Shown piece by piece: positions 8,924 to 17,440 of a stretch of DNA of 64,000 bases. The stretch is taken from the NCBI RefSeq assembly GCF_024385575.1, contig NZ_JANFMV010000001.1, positions 186,001 to 250,000 on the forward strand, written 5' to 3'. The first letter of the stretch is position 1; the number at the start of each line of letters is the position of its first letter. The translations under genes and the position numbers were made by a program. The DNA comes from Rhizobium sp. NRK18. GTDB lineage: Bacteria > Pseudomonadota > Alphaproteobacteria > Rhizobiales > Rhizobiaceae. The notes beneath the pieces were generated by a model, which saw only the letters and a list, made by a program, of their open reading frames with translations, did no database searches and was not told the origin of the DNA.

Positions 8924-9838
8924 CTAGCTCTTGCGGTTGGCGACGAAATGCGCCGTCTCGATGAGAATGCGGGCCGCAGCGCCATAAGGTGCCATCAGGT
9001 CTTCGGCTTGGGCGACGAGATGGGAAAGCCGTGCTTCCGCCCAGTCGGCGCCGTGCAGGGACACCAGCGTGCCCTTGCCGCGTGCTGCATCCTTACCTGT
9101 CGCCTTGCCCATCGTTGCGGCATCCGATGTCAGATCCAGAAGGTCATCTGCAAGCTGGAAGGCGAGGCCGAGCGTTTCGCCGTATCGGCGCATGCGCTGC
9201 CGGTCCTCGGATGAGGCACCGGCAATGACCGCCCCCGCCTCGCAGGCAAAGCGGATCAGCGCGCCGGTCTTCATCGCCTGCAGCATGACGATGCCATCTT
9301 CGTCGGGCGCCTCTCTCTCGGCTGCGAGATCCAGGGCCTGGCCGCCGGCCATGCCGCCGATGCCGGAAGAGCGCGCCAGCATGCGCAGGAGCTCCACCCG
9401 GGCAGAGGCGGAAAGCGGCGTTTCTTCCGCGGCGACGACATCGAAGGCATAGGTCAGCAGGCTGTCGCCGGCGAGAATGGCGGTCGCTTCGTCAAAGGCG
9501 ATATGAACCGTCGGCTTGCCGCGGCGCAGGTCGTCGTCGTCCATGGCCGGCAGATCGTCATGGACGAGGGAATAGCAGTGAACAAGCTCCAGCGCCGCCC
9601 CGACCCTAAGCGCCGCCTGCGGATTGCCGCCGAAGAGGCGGGCACCTTCGAGAACCAGAAACGGACGCAGGCGTTTGCCGCCGTTCAGAACGGCGTGGCG
9701 CATGGCGGCGAGCAGGGTCGCAGGCCGCGAAATCTCGTCATCCAGAAGGCCATCGCCAAGCAGGTCCGCAAGGAACATCTCCACACTGCGGGCGTTGTCG
9801 GCAAGGCGGTCTGCGAGGTTGGTGGCGTTCGTCGTCAT
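8924..9838 (-). CDS. ispA: polyprenyl synthetase, probable farnesyl diphosphate synthase
   Basis: This 304-residue trans-prenyltransferase has both aspartate-rich motifs: [12 protein letters not shown] at residues 92-103 and DDLLD at 231-235, plus GGKRLRPF at 53-60. The two-residue insertion in the first motif and the length are typical of bacterial type II farnesyl diphosphate synthases, which condense IPP with DMAPP and GPP. A geranylgeranyl-producing variant is possible. The ATG at 9838 gives the usual N-terminus. It leads a minus-strand pair with hisC and is divergent from mtgA, with about 150 bases between the starts that must hold both promoters. It would use precursors from the MEP pathway, of which ispG is also in this window. 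Confidence 0.9.
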   Translation of the reverse strand: MTTNATNLADRLADNARSVEMFLADLLGDGLLDDEISRPATLLAAMRHAVLNGGKRLRPFLVLEGARLFGGNPQAALRVGAALELVHCYSLVHDDLPAMDDDDLRRGKPTVHIAFDEATAILAGDSLLTYAFDVVAAEETPLSASARVELLRMLARSSGIGGMAGGQALDLAAEREAPDEDGIVMLQAMKTGALIRFACEAGAVIAGASSEDRQRMRRYGETLGLAFQLADDLLDLTSDAATMGKATGKDAARGKGTLVSLHGADWAEARLSHLVAQAEDLMAPYGAAARILIETAHFVANRKS

Positions 9839-9988
9839 GCTCGCTCTTTGGCATGGCGGCGGCGAACTGGCAATGGATTTCAAACATCGCCGGCAGGGCT
9901 GGTCATCGGCTACGGGCCATGTTTTAAGTGACGTCCGCAAGGCAAGTTGACCGGGACCACCACAAGAAACCGGCAGGGGGAAAGATCA

Positions 9989-10696
9989 GTGGCGGCCAGA
10001 TGGCGTTTTTTGTCGGGGACCCGCACGCGTTCCACACTTCGGCGGATTGTACGTGTCGTCGTCTTCCTTCTGATCCTGCCCTATATCCTGATCTTCGCAT
10101 ACCTGTTGCCGGTGCATCCCGTTTCGACGCTGATGATCGCTGATCTCGCCACCTTCCAGGGCTATTCCCGCCAATGGGTGAAGCTCGATGACGTCGCGCC
10201 GGTGCTGGTTCAGTCCGTGATGATGTCGGAAGACGGCCAGTTCTGTTTTCACGACGGTGTCGACTGGGAGCAGATGCGCGGCGTCGTCGATGATGCGCTG
10301 GACGGCGAGGCCACCCGCGGCGCCAGCACCATCCCCATGCAGACGGTGAAGAACCTGTTTCTCTGGAACGGTCGCTCCTTCCTGCGCAAGGCGTTGGAAC
10401 TGCCGCTGGCACTCGCCGCGGACGCCGTCTGGTCGAAGCGGCGGATCATGGAGCTTTACCTCAACATCGCCGAGTGGGGCCCCGGAATTTACGGCATCGA
10501 GGCGGCGAGCCAGCATTACTTCAACATACCGGCCTCCAAGCTGTCGCGCCGCGAGGCCGCCTACCTGGCCGTTTCGCTGCCAAATCCCATCGAGCGCAAT
10601 GCCGCAAAGCCGAGTTCCGGCATGAGGCGTCTGGCCTCGATCGTCGAGCGGCGGGCGCGGGCCTCAGGCGAATACATCAAATGCATTTATGATTGA
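9989..10696 (+). CDS. mtgA: monofunctional biosynthetic peptidoglycan transglycosylase
   Basis: MtgA is a membrane-anchored GT51 glycosyltransferase that polymerises lipid II into glycan strands at the outer face of the inner membrane. The 235-residue protein has one transmembrane anchor (about residues 19-40), the catalytic glutamate Glu81 in [33 protein letters not shown], and [16 protein letters not shown] chose the GTG at 9989 because an AGGGGGA Shine-Dalgarno sequence lies about nine bases upstream; a TTG at 9947 in the same frame would add 14 residues. There is no transpeptidase domain, as expected for MtgA. Confidence 0.95.
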   Translation: MAARWRFLSGTRTRSTLRRIVRVVVFLLILPYILIFAYLLPVHPVSTLMIADLATFQGYSRQWVKLDDVAPVLVQSVMMSEDGQFCFHDGVDWEQMRGVVDDALDGEATRGASTIPMQTVKNLFLWNGRSFLRKALELPLALAADAVWSKRRIMELYLNIAEWGPGIYGIEAASQHYFNIPASKLSRREAAYLAVSLPNPIERNAAKPSSGMRRLASIVERRARASGEYIKCIYD

Positions 10697-10771
10697 TCGC
10701 AAACCTATTCATTTGTCTGCAAGTCGCTGACAAGGCTAACGTCAGCCCGATGGTAATCTTTGGAGACAGGC

Positions 10772-11419
10772 GTGAGCGAACTTCTTCTTTATGTCGGCAA
10801 CAAGAACTATTCCTCATGGTCCATGCGACCCTGGTTAGCGCTGAAGGCAGCGGACATTCCCTTCCGAGATGAAGTCATCCCGTTCGATTTTCCGGGTGGA
10901 AACACGGCCATCAAGGCTGTCTCCGAAACCGGCAAGGTGCCGCTTCTCGTCCACGGGGGTTTCAAGGTCTGGGAATCCCTGGCGATCATCGAATACGCCG
11001 CGGAGCTTTATCCCGATGCCGGCATCTGGCCCGGCGACCGCAAGGCGCGTGCCCGGGCGCGCTCGGTATCGATGGAGATGGCCACCGGCTTCCAAGCGCT
11101 GCGCAATGCCTGCCCGATGAACCTGCGCCATACGCCGCAGCAGCTGGAGGTCGGAAGCGACGTCCTGGCCAACCTCGCCCGGATCACGACGATCTGGAAG
11201 GAATGCCTCGCGGATTCCGGCGGACCCTTCCTGTTCGGCGCCTTTTCGGCCGCCGATGCCATGTATGCGCCGGTCGTCAGCCGGTTCATGAGCTACATGC
11301 TGCCGGTCGACGATGTCTCGGCCGCGTATATGAGCGCCGTGGCCGGGCATGCCGCCTTCCAGGCGTGGGCTGCCGACGCGGCGAAGGAGACCTGGGTGGT
11401 GCCGGAGGACGAAGTCTGA
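10772..11419 (+). CDS. glutathione S-transferase family protein
   Basis: This 215-residue protein has the two-domain GST layout. The N-terminal thioredoxin-like domain shows LYVGNKNYSSWSMRPWLAL, the GKVPLLVHGG segment with the cis-proline, and WESLAIIEYAAE with the glutathione-binding E-S pair. The second half is helical and contains PFLFGAFSAADAMYAPV, the usual domain II hydrophobic staple. The GTG at 10772 follows a GGAGACAGG site; a TTG at 10760 is an alternative. No neighbouring gene indicates the electrophile or substrate. The gene is probably monocistronic, with about 75 bases after mtgA and a separate ribosomal protein gene downstream. Confidence 0.88.
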   Translation: MSELLLYVGNKNYSSWSMRPWLALKAADIPFRDEVIPFDFPGGNTAIKAVSETGKVPLLVHGGFKVWESLAIIEYAAELYPDAGIWPGDRKARARARSVSMEMATGFQALRNACPMNLRHTPQQLEVGSDVLANLARITTIWKECLADSGGPFLFGAFSAADAMYAPVVSRFMSYMLPVDDVSAAYMSAVAGHAAFQAWAADAAKETWVVPEDEV

Positions 11420-11577
11420 ACGAGAGTCTCCCCCGACGCTAAAAAAATCCCTGTGGGGTATGGCCAAACGTCGCTTGCGCATGTATAAGCCGGCCCAATT
11501 TCCGAAATAGGGGCATGTCCATTTCGGCCAACAAGGCGGCTGAAGGCATATGCCGTCAGTCCAGTGGAGTAAGTCAA

Positions 11578-11763
11578 ATGGCTGTACCGAAAAGAAAAAC
11601 GACCCCGTCCAAGCGCGGCATGCGCCGTTCGGCCGACGCCATCAAGGCATCGGCATATGTTGAAGACAAGAACTCCGGCGAACTGCGCCGCCCGCACCAT
11701 ATCGATCTGAAGACCGGTATGTATCGCGGCCGCCAGGTTCTGACGCCGAAGGAAAGCGCATAA
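11578..11763 (+). CDS. rpmF: 50S ribosomal protein L32
   Basis: The 61-residue basic protein starts with [18 protein letters not shown], the invariant N-terminus of L32, and ends in a short alphaproteobacterial tail. It lacks the zinc-binding cysteines of some L32 paralogues, so it is the zinc-independent form. The ATG at 11578 is the only start that gives the conserved N-terminus. The gene is followed closely by a rho-independent terminator, so it is transcribed alone and not with plsX as in enterics. Confidence 0.98.
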   Translation: MAVPKRKTTPSKRGMRRSADAIKASAYVEDKNSGELRRPHHIDLKTGMYRGRQVLTPKESA

Positions 11764-11795
11764 CTTAAAGCGCCTTCGCTTCACTGCGATTTTGA

Positions 11796-11826
11796 AAAGG
11801 CTGGCCGTTCGCGCCGGCCTTTTTGT
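11796..11826 (+). terminator. rho-independent terminator after rpmF
   Basis: A GC-rich stem with arms GGCTGGC and GCCGGCC encloses a seven-base loop and is followed by TTTTTGT. It ends the rpmF transcript. Confidence 0.8.
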
Positions 11827-11944
11827 ATTTGTCTCGCCATCCGCATAAAGTATTGTGCGTTGCGGCGAGATTCGCGAATGGCTGCATGTGCAAAGCCTTT
11901 CCATCCGATCCGCCTGACATGACACTCCGGATGAGGTTTCCGCA

Positions 11945-12352
11945 ATGCTTGCAGCACTGCCACTGATGATCGTGCCGTTCCTGCTCTACAATGCCGTGAT
12001 GATGGGGCTTGTCGGTGCAGATGGCGTCAATGCACTTGGCAACGTCATCACCTCGGTGCAGATGCTCTCGGGCGCCGACTGGACGCTCAGCCTCGGTGAC
12101 ATCCTGATCGTCGTGTCGCTGGTGGCGCTGTTCTTCGAGATCCTCAAGGCGACGCTGCACAATTCCGCCTCGCTGCTCAATCACATGCTGTCGATGCTGG
12201 TCTTCATCGCGTTTCTGGTCGAGTTCCTGCTCGTGCGCGACGCGGCAACACAGATCTTCTTCATCCTGATGGCGATGTCGCTGATCGATGTGGTGGCAGG
12301 GTTCACCATCTCCATCCGCTCGGCCGGGCGCGACGTGTCGATCGGGCTCTGA
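11945..12352 (+). CDS. small integral membrane protein, unknown function
   Basis: I do not recognise this 135-residue protein. It has about four hydrophobic segments: residues 1-20 (LAALPLMIVPFLLYNAVMM), about 50-66, about 79-97 and about 103-122, with short polar loops and no enzyme motif. The codon pattern and GC content match the neighbouring genes, and the frame is closed by a TGA at 12350-12352, so it is probably real. It lies between rpmF and phaR, which are unrelated. Proteins of this size and layout occur as conserved hypotheticals in Rhizobiales. Confidence 0.72.
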   Translation: MLAALPLMIVPFLLYNAVMMGLVGADGVNALGNVITSVQMLSGADWTLSLGDILIVVSLVALFFEILKATLHNSASLLNHMLSMLVFIAFLVEFLLVRDAATQIFFILMAMSLIDVVAGFTISIRSAGRDVSIGL

Positions 12353-12388
12353 GCGAGCCACGACCGGCATCCTTCGCGTTGCGGTGTT

Positions 12389-12964
12389 TCAGAGACTGTC
12401 GAGCTTGGTCTGAAGAGCCTTCAGCTGGGCCTTGAGCTCGTCAATGTCCTTGCTCTCGGTCTTCTTTTCCTCGGCCGCCGATGGCGGGGTCATGAAGGGC
12501 GAGAACATCTGCATGGCCTGGTGGAACATCTCGGTGTTCCGCTTGACCTGCTCTTCCATCAGTTGCATCGGCATCTGCAGGTTCTTGGCGAGCGGGGCGT
12601 CACCAAAGGCCTTGCCGATCTGCTCGCGCATTTCCGTCTGCTGCTGGCCAAAGGCCTTCATCGAATGCTCGAGAAAGCTCGGGACGACCATCTGCATCTG
12701 GTCACCGTAATAGGTGATCAGCTGGCGCAGGAAGGAAATCGGCAGGAGGGTATTCCCGGTCTTGGATTCCTGCTCGAAGATGATCTGGGTGAGCACGGAG
12801 TGGGTCAGGTCTTCGCCCGACTTGGCGTCCTGGACGGTGAACTCTTCCCCCTTCTTGACCATCTCGGCCAAGTCCTCGAGGGTCACATAGGTGCTGGTGC
12901 CGGTATTATAGAGACGACGATTGGCATATTTTTTTATGATGATCTGGTCGCCATTCTTGGCCAT
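12389..12964 (-). CDS. phaR: polyhydroxyalkanoate synthesis regulator PhaR (AniA-like)
   Basis: PhaR is a repressor that binds both DNA upstream of PHB genes and PHB granules, linking granule surface to phasin expression. The 191-residue protein has the PHB/PHA accumulation regulator DNA-binding domain at the N-terminus (IIIKKYANRRLYNTGTSTYV, about residues 8-27), followed by the accumulation domain with LLPISFLRQLITYYGDQMQ. A glutamine- and methionine-rich helical part and a short C-terminal coiled coil follow. The ATG at 12964 begins the MAKNG start common in rhizobia. It is divergent from phaA-phaB, so the 224-base gap probably contains its operator. In Sinorhizobium and Rhizobium such regulators (AniA/PhaR) also affect exopolysaccharide output. 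Confidence 0.95.
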   Translation of the reverse strand: MAKNGDQIIIKKYANRRLYNTGTSTYVTLEDLAEMVKKGEEFTVQDAKSGEDLTHSVLTQIIFEQESKTGNTLLPISFLRQLITYYGDQMQMVVPSFLEHSMKAFGQQQTEMREQIGKAFGDAPLAKNLQMPMQLMEEQVKRNTEMFHQAMQMFSPFMTPPSAAEEKKTESKDIDELKAQLKALQTKLDSL

Positions 12965-13116
12965 TGCTAACTCCTGCTCCCAAAACGTCCAGCGTTTCCT
13001 CTTAGATAGGAACTGTAAGCGCAAATTGCCGGTCGTTACAATCGATTTGTGCATTGCAGGAATTCAAGATCCGGCAGCGCGGGATACCGCCGCAATGTCC
13101 TCCTTCATCTCATTGA

Positions 13117-14370
<1,254 letters not shown>

Positions 14371-14491
14371 TCACGACTGACATTCATTAGGGGAACTGGC
14401 CTGCCGTGACATGCCGGGCGGCGGGCCTCACAAAACCAGACTGAAGGCCGGCTTAGAGTTCCAGTCACAAGCATCTCGGGAGGACTATATC

Positions 14492-15217
14492 ATGAGCAGG
14501 GTGGCCATCGTTACGGGTGGGTCGCGTGGTATCGGCGCGGCGATCTCGATCGCATTGAGGGATGCAGGCTACAAGGTTGCCGCAAACTATGCCGGCAATG
14601 ACGAGGCGGCAGCGAAGTTCAAGGACGAAACCGGCATTCCGGTGTTCAAGTGGGACGTCTCGTCCTACGATAGCTGCGTCGAGGGTGTCGCCAAGGTGGA
14701 AGCCGAGCTCGGGCCGGTCGACATTCTGGTCAACAATGCCGGCATCACGCGCGACGCGATGTTCCACAAGATGACGCCGGACCAGTGGAACGCCGTCATC
14801 AACACCAACCTGACGGGCCTGTTCAACATGACCCATCCGGTGTGGAGCGGCATGCGTGACCGCGGCTTCGGCCGGGTCATCAACATTTCCTCGATCAACG
14901 GCCAGAAGGGCCAGGCCGGACAGGCCAATTATTCCGCGGCAAAGGCCGGCGATCTCGGCTTCACCAAGGCGCTTGCCCAGGAAGGCGCGATGAAGGGGAT
15001 CACCGTCAATGCGATCTGCCCTGGCTATATCGGCACGGAGATGGTGCGCGCCATTCCGGAAAAGGTGCTCAATGAGCGCATCCTGCCGCTGATCCCGGTC
15101 GGACGCCTCGGCGAACCGGAAGAGATCGCGCGCTGCGTGCTGTTCCTTGCCTCCGACGATTCCGGCTTCATCACCGGGTCGACGATTTCGGCCAACGGCG
15201 GACAGTTCTTCGTCTGA
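14492..15217 (+). CDS. phaB: acetoacetyl-CoA reductase (NADPH)
   Basis: PhaB reduces acetoacetyl-CoA to (R)-3-hydroxybutyryl-CoA, the monomer for PHB synthase. The 241-residue short-chain dehydrogenase has the cofactor loop TGGSRGIG (residues 8-15), NNAG at 81-84, and the catalytic set Ser134, Tyr147 and Lys151 (NISSINGQ and YSAAK). The ATG at 14492 follows a GGGAGGA site. It lies downstream of phaA on the same strand and is closed by a GGCGCC hairpin terminator. Length and motifs agree with bona fide PhaB rather than FabG, and the phaA neighbour supports this. Confidence 0.96.
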   Translation: MSRVAIVTGGSRGIGAAISIALRDAGYKVAANYAGNDEAAAKFKDETGIPVFKWDVSSYDSCVEGVAKVEAELGPVDILVNNAGITRDAMFHKMTPDQWNAVINTNLTGLFNMTHPVWSGMRDRGFGRVINISSINGQKGQAGQANYSAAKAGDLGFTKALAQEGAMKGITVNAICPGYIGTEMVRAIPEKVLNERILPLIPVGRLGEPEEIARCVLFLASDDSGFITGSTISANGGQFFV

Positions 15218-15245
15218 TGAGATCGGATTTCACGCTCTTCGAAAT

Positions 15246-15268
15246 GGCGCCTGCGGGCGCCGTTTCTG
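15246..15268 (+). terminator. terminator after phaB
   Basis: A perfect GGCGCC / GGCGCC stem with a TGCG loop is followed by GTTTCTGTTT, 28 bases after the phaB stop. Confidence 0.7.
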
Positions 15269-15332
15269 TTTCCGGCAAAGGTTAAAATCCGGATCAAAAG
15301 CGCCCCAAGTTGCGCGATCGGCAACTGAAAAT

Positions 15333-15440
15333 ATGGTTAAAATATTGTAAATCAACAATATTTAGTGATGAACAAACCGGGAAATCTTCCATGTCAGCGA
15401 TTCGTCGCCGATTCGTTCCGGCTTTGACCTGAAGGTTAAT
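15333..15440 (+). repeat. direct repeat R1 of the LytTR-flanking family
   Basis: This is one of two ungapped 108-base copies (the other is R2 at 16951-17058), identical at about 94 of 108 positions. It contains an AAATATTGT / ACAATATTT hairpin (9-base arms, 6-base loop), the block GTGATGAACAAACCGGG, and the tandem 11-base unit GATTCGTCGCCGATTCGT. The tandem unit holds two GANTC sites at 15399 and 15410. It lies beyond the 3' end of the minus-strand membrane protein gene. Confidence 0.9.
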
Positions 15441-15472
15441 GGCGGTGCGTCTTGCGGCCGGATACTCGCTGC

Positions 15473-15979
15473 TCAGGCGGACATCGCCGGGCTGTTTTTT
15501 CCAGCCCGGAGATGCATGATCGAGCGTCCCACCATGAAGCAGATCGACAGGCCGTTGACGAAGCTCCAGGTGGCCTGCATCGGCCCGCTTGCAGCGGCGG
15601 CGGGATTGATCACCGTCAGGACGCCATCGACGTAGTTGACCGTGAAGATGACCATGAGCAGTCCAAGGGAAAGCCATTCGCCCTGCAGGAGCAGCTTGCC
15701 GTTTGCCAGACGTCGGGTCTGTCTGGCCGGCTTCAGTGTCAGAAGGGCGGAGAAGGCTGCGATGATGCCCGCGGAAGTCGAGGCGAGAACGTCGGCATCC
15801 AGGCCAGCCATGAGCAGCCTGCGGAGAGCGAGCAGGGTCAGGATCGAGGGCAGCAGGATGAGCGAGTTCGGAGAGACCTCACGTGTCCGGGTCCGTTTCA
15901 GCCCGCGATAGATGAGCAGCGCCAGGATGAGCCATACCCAGGCGGGTGTGTGGGCGAGAATGTCGATCGGCATTTGCAT
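15473..15979 (-). CDS. small polytopic membrane protein paired with LytTR regulator
   Basis: This 168-residue protein has about five hydrophobic segments: residues 10-27 (TPAWVWLILALLIY), 36-54, 62-80, 104-122 and 135-152. I see no catalytic motif. It resembles short uncharacterised membrane proteins often left as domains of unknown function (possibly the DUF6622 type; I cannot verify this). It is divergent from a membrane-anchored LytTR regulator, with 95 bases between the starts, which suggests co-regulation. In described LytTR regulatory systems a small membrane protein inhibits the regulator, and that role is a hypothesis here. MPIDIL at 15973 is an alternative start. A repeat copy (R1) lies just past its 3' end. 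Confidence 0.78.
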   Translation of the reverse strand: MQMPIDILAHTPAWVWLILALLIYRGLKRTRTREVSPNSLILLPSILTLLALRRLLMAGLDADVLASTSAGIIAAFSALLTLKPARQTRRLANGKLLLQGEWLSLGLLMVIFTVNYVDGVLTVINPAAAASGPMQATWSFVNGLSICFMVGRSIMHLRAGKNSPAMSA

Positions 15980-16074
15980 GATGTCCTATGCTCCAGTACT
16001 CAGGATGAAAGATGTGGCGAAGGGACGCTTGGCATGTCGCCAGCGGAGAACGAGGGCAATGACGGGTTCGTATA

Positions 16075-16881
16075 ATGCGTGAGGGCTACGTGGACGGCTC
16101 GTCCTTGCATTTGGCGCTACGCGAAATGCAGGCGGAATTTTCTAGCTGGCGAACCTGGGTCGCACTCGCCGTCGTCATCGCGCTGCTAATCGTTTCCGGC
16201 CCTTTCCAGACCATGACCACGCTGTCGCTGCCACAGCGCAGCCTGTATTGGTGCGCGCTGGTCGTCACCACATTCGTCGCCGGCAATTTCGCAGGTACAT
16301 GGTGCAATTACGCCATACGCGCCCGCGAATGGCGACAGCCCTGGCGATTCATGACGGTCGGGGTCAGCGCCGGCGTTCCGGCCGCCATAGCGGTCACAGC
16401 CATCAATGGTACCGCCTTCGGATGGCAGATGCTTGCGCTGGCAGAGATCGTTGAGCTTGCCGCTTACAGCATCTTCATCAGCGTTTTGGTTGCCGGACTG
16501 TTCGCGCTCTACAGCAGGTCGGCGGCCGAGGCGCCGGTCGCCGTTGATGCGGGTGCGGAAGATGATCTGCCGGCCATCCTGCGCCGCCTGCCGTTTCCGA
16601 AACGCGGGCGGCTCGTGTCGATCTCCGTCAGCGATCATTACGTCGAAGTCACGACGCTGAAAGGGCGGGAAATGCTGTTGATGCGCCTGCGCGATGCGGT
16701 GGCGGAGTGTCCTCCGGAAAAGGGTCTGCAGATTCACCGCTCACACTGGGTGGCTCTTGCGGGTGTGAAAGGCGTCTATCGCAGCGGCGGCAAGGTGATG
16801 GTGGAGACGGTGGCCGGCGATCACTTTCCGGTCAGCCGGTCCTATCTCGCCGATGCGCGGGCAGCGGGCCTGAACGCCTGA
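16075..16881 (+). CDS. membrane-anchored LytTR DNA-binding regulator
   Basis: The 268-residue protein has four predicted membrane segments (about residues 25-44, 56-76, 90-110 and 117-140), a short acidic linker, and a C-terminal LytTR domain (about 170-265). That domain contains RGRLVSISVSDHYVEV, the IHRSHWVAL segment and VSRSYL, all typical of LytTR. It lacks a receiver domain, so it is not a classical two-component regulator; a signal would have to come through the membrane part or a partner protein. It is divergent from a small membrane protein, and 108-base direct repeats flank the pair. Those repeats carry tandem ATTCGTC/ATTCGTT units similar to sites bound by the LytTR protein AlgR. 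Targets are unknown. Confidence 0.88.
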   Translation: MREGYVDGSSLHLALREMQAEFSSWRTWVALAVVIALLIVSGPFQTMTTLSLPQRSLYWCALVVTTFVAGNFAGTWCNYAIRAREWRQPWRFMTVGVSAGVPAAIAVTAINGTAFGWQMLALAEIVELAAYSIFISVLVAGLFALYSRSAAEAPVAVDAGAEDDLPAILRRLPFPKRGRLVSISVSDHYVEVTTLKGREMLLMRLRDAVAECPPEKGLQIHRSHWVALAGVKGVYRSGGKVMVETVAGDHFPVSRSYLADARAAGLNA

Positions 16882-16950
16882 TCCGGCCTCGCAAAGGTTA
16901 ACAACGATCGCCAAACTGCTGTCCGGAAACGGCCCATAGGTCGCAAATTT

Positions 16951-17058
16951 ATGGTTAAAATATTGTAAATCCACAATATTTAGCGGTGAACAAACCGGGA
17001 AATGACGGAAGTCAGTGATTCGTCGCCGATTCGTTCCAGCTTTGGACCGAAGGTTAAT
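16951..17058 (+). repeat. direct repeat R2 of the LytTR-flanking family
   Basis: This copy matches R1 over 108 bases without gaps and has the same orientation. It keeps the AAATATTGT / ACAATATTT hairpin, GTGAACAAACCGGG, and GATTCGTCGCCGATTCGT with GANTC sites at 17017 and 17028. It lies 69 bases after the LytTR gene. The variable part is mainly a 12-base stretch between the two conserved blocks. Confidence 0.9.
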
Positions 17059-17182
17059 CGAGGCGTTGTTTTGGCGGTGCAAAGGTCGTCTTCGCGGCAG
17101 GTCGCTGTTGGGCCCTGATATCAGGAATTCGGCAGGAAGTCTTAACGCCGGACAGTCGAACTTGCGTCGATGAGGATTTCCT

Positions 17183-17317
17183 GATTCACTATCTGGTGTG
17201 ACGGCGATATTCGGGTGGAAGATGTAGCGGTGAACAAAGCCTGAATCTGCGCGAGTCAGCGATTCGTCGCCGATTCGTTCCTTTGCTGTTCCGAATCTTA
17301 ACCGTTTGGTTTGACTC
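17183..17317. promoter_or_regulatory. cluster of seven GANTC (CcrM-type) methylation sites
   Basis: GANTC occurs at 17183, 17243, 17253, 17261, 17272, 17293 and 17313, seven sites in 135 bases, where about one per 250-290 bases is expected by chance. GANTC is the target of the alphaproteobacterial cell-cycle methylase CcrM. The cluster overlaps repeat copy R3 and lies directly upstream of the SUV3-like helicase, so methylation-dependent transcription is possible. Confidence 0.6.
17225..17303 (+). repeat. partial repeat R3 of the LytTR-flanking family
   Basis: The 79 bases align without gaps to 16981-17059 of R2 at about three quarters identity. TAGCGGTGAACAAA and GATTCGTCGCCGATTCGT are preserved exactly. 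The hairpin half of the element is missing. It lies about 140 bases before the helicase start, so it may be part of that gene's promoter. Confidence 0.82.
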
Positions 17318-17440
17318 TCGAATTTCGGCCACCACCGAAGTTGGGGCTTGCCTTGTCTGCCCTTAGTCGCCATGTGTCTGGCGGTGGTCCAGCCTTCTTC
17401 GCCGGGGGCGGTCACCCTCTCGTTTTTGCGTGGTGTGATA

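Noticed and set aside
16951..16970. CtrA-like TTAA-N7-TAAA in repeat R2 (also R1)
   Set aside because: TTAAAATATTGTAAA misses one base of the second half-site; the A/T-rich hairpin explains the similarity better.
15333..17303. The three repeat copies as a CRISPR-like array
   Set aside because: The copies are 79-108 bases long, unevenly spaced (about 1.6 kb and 0.27 kb) and not separated by uniform spacers; no cas genes are present.
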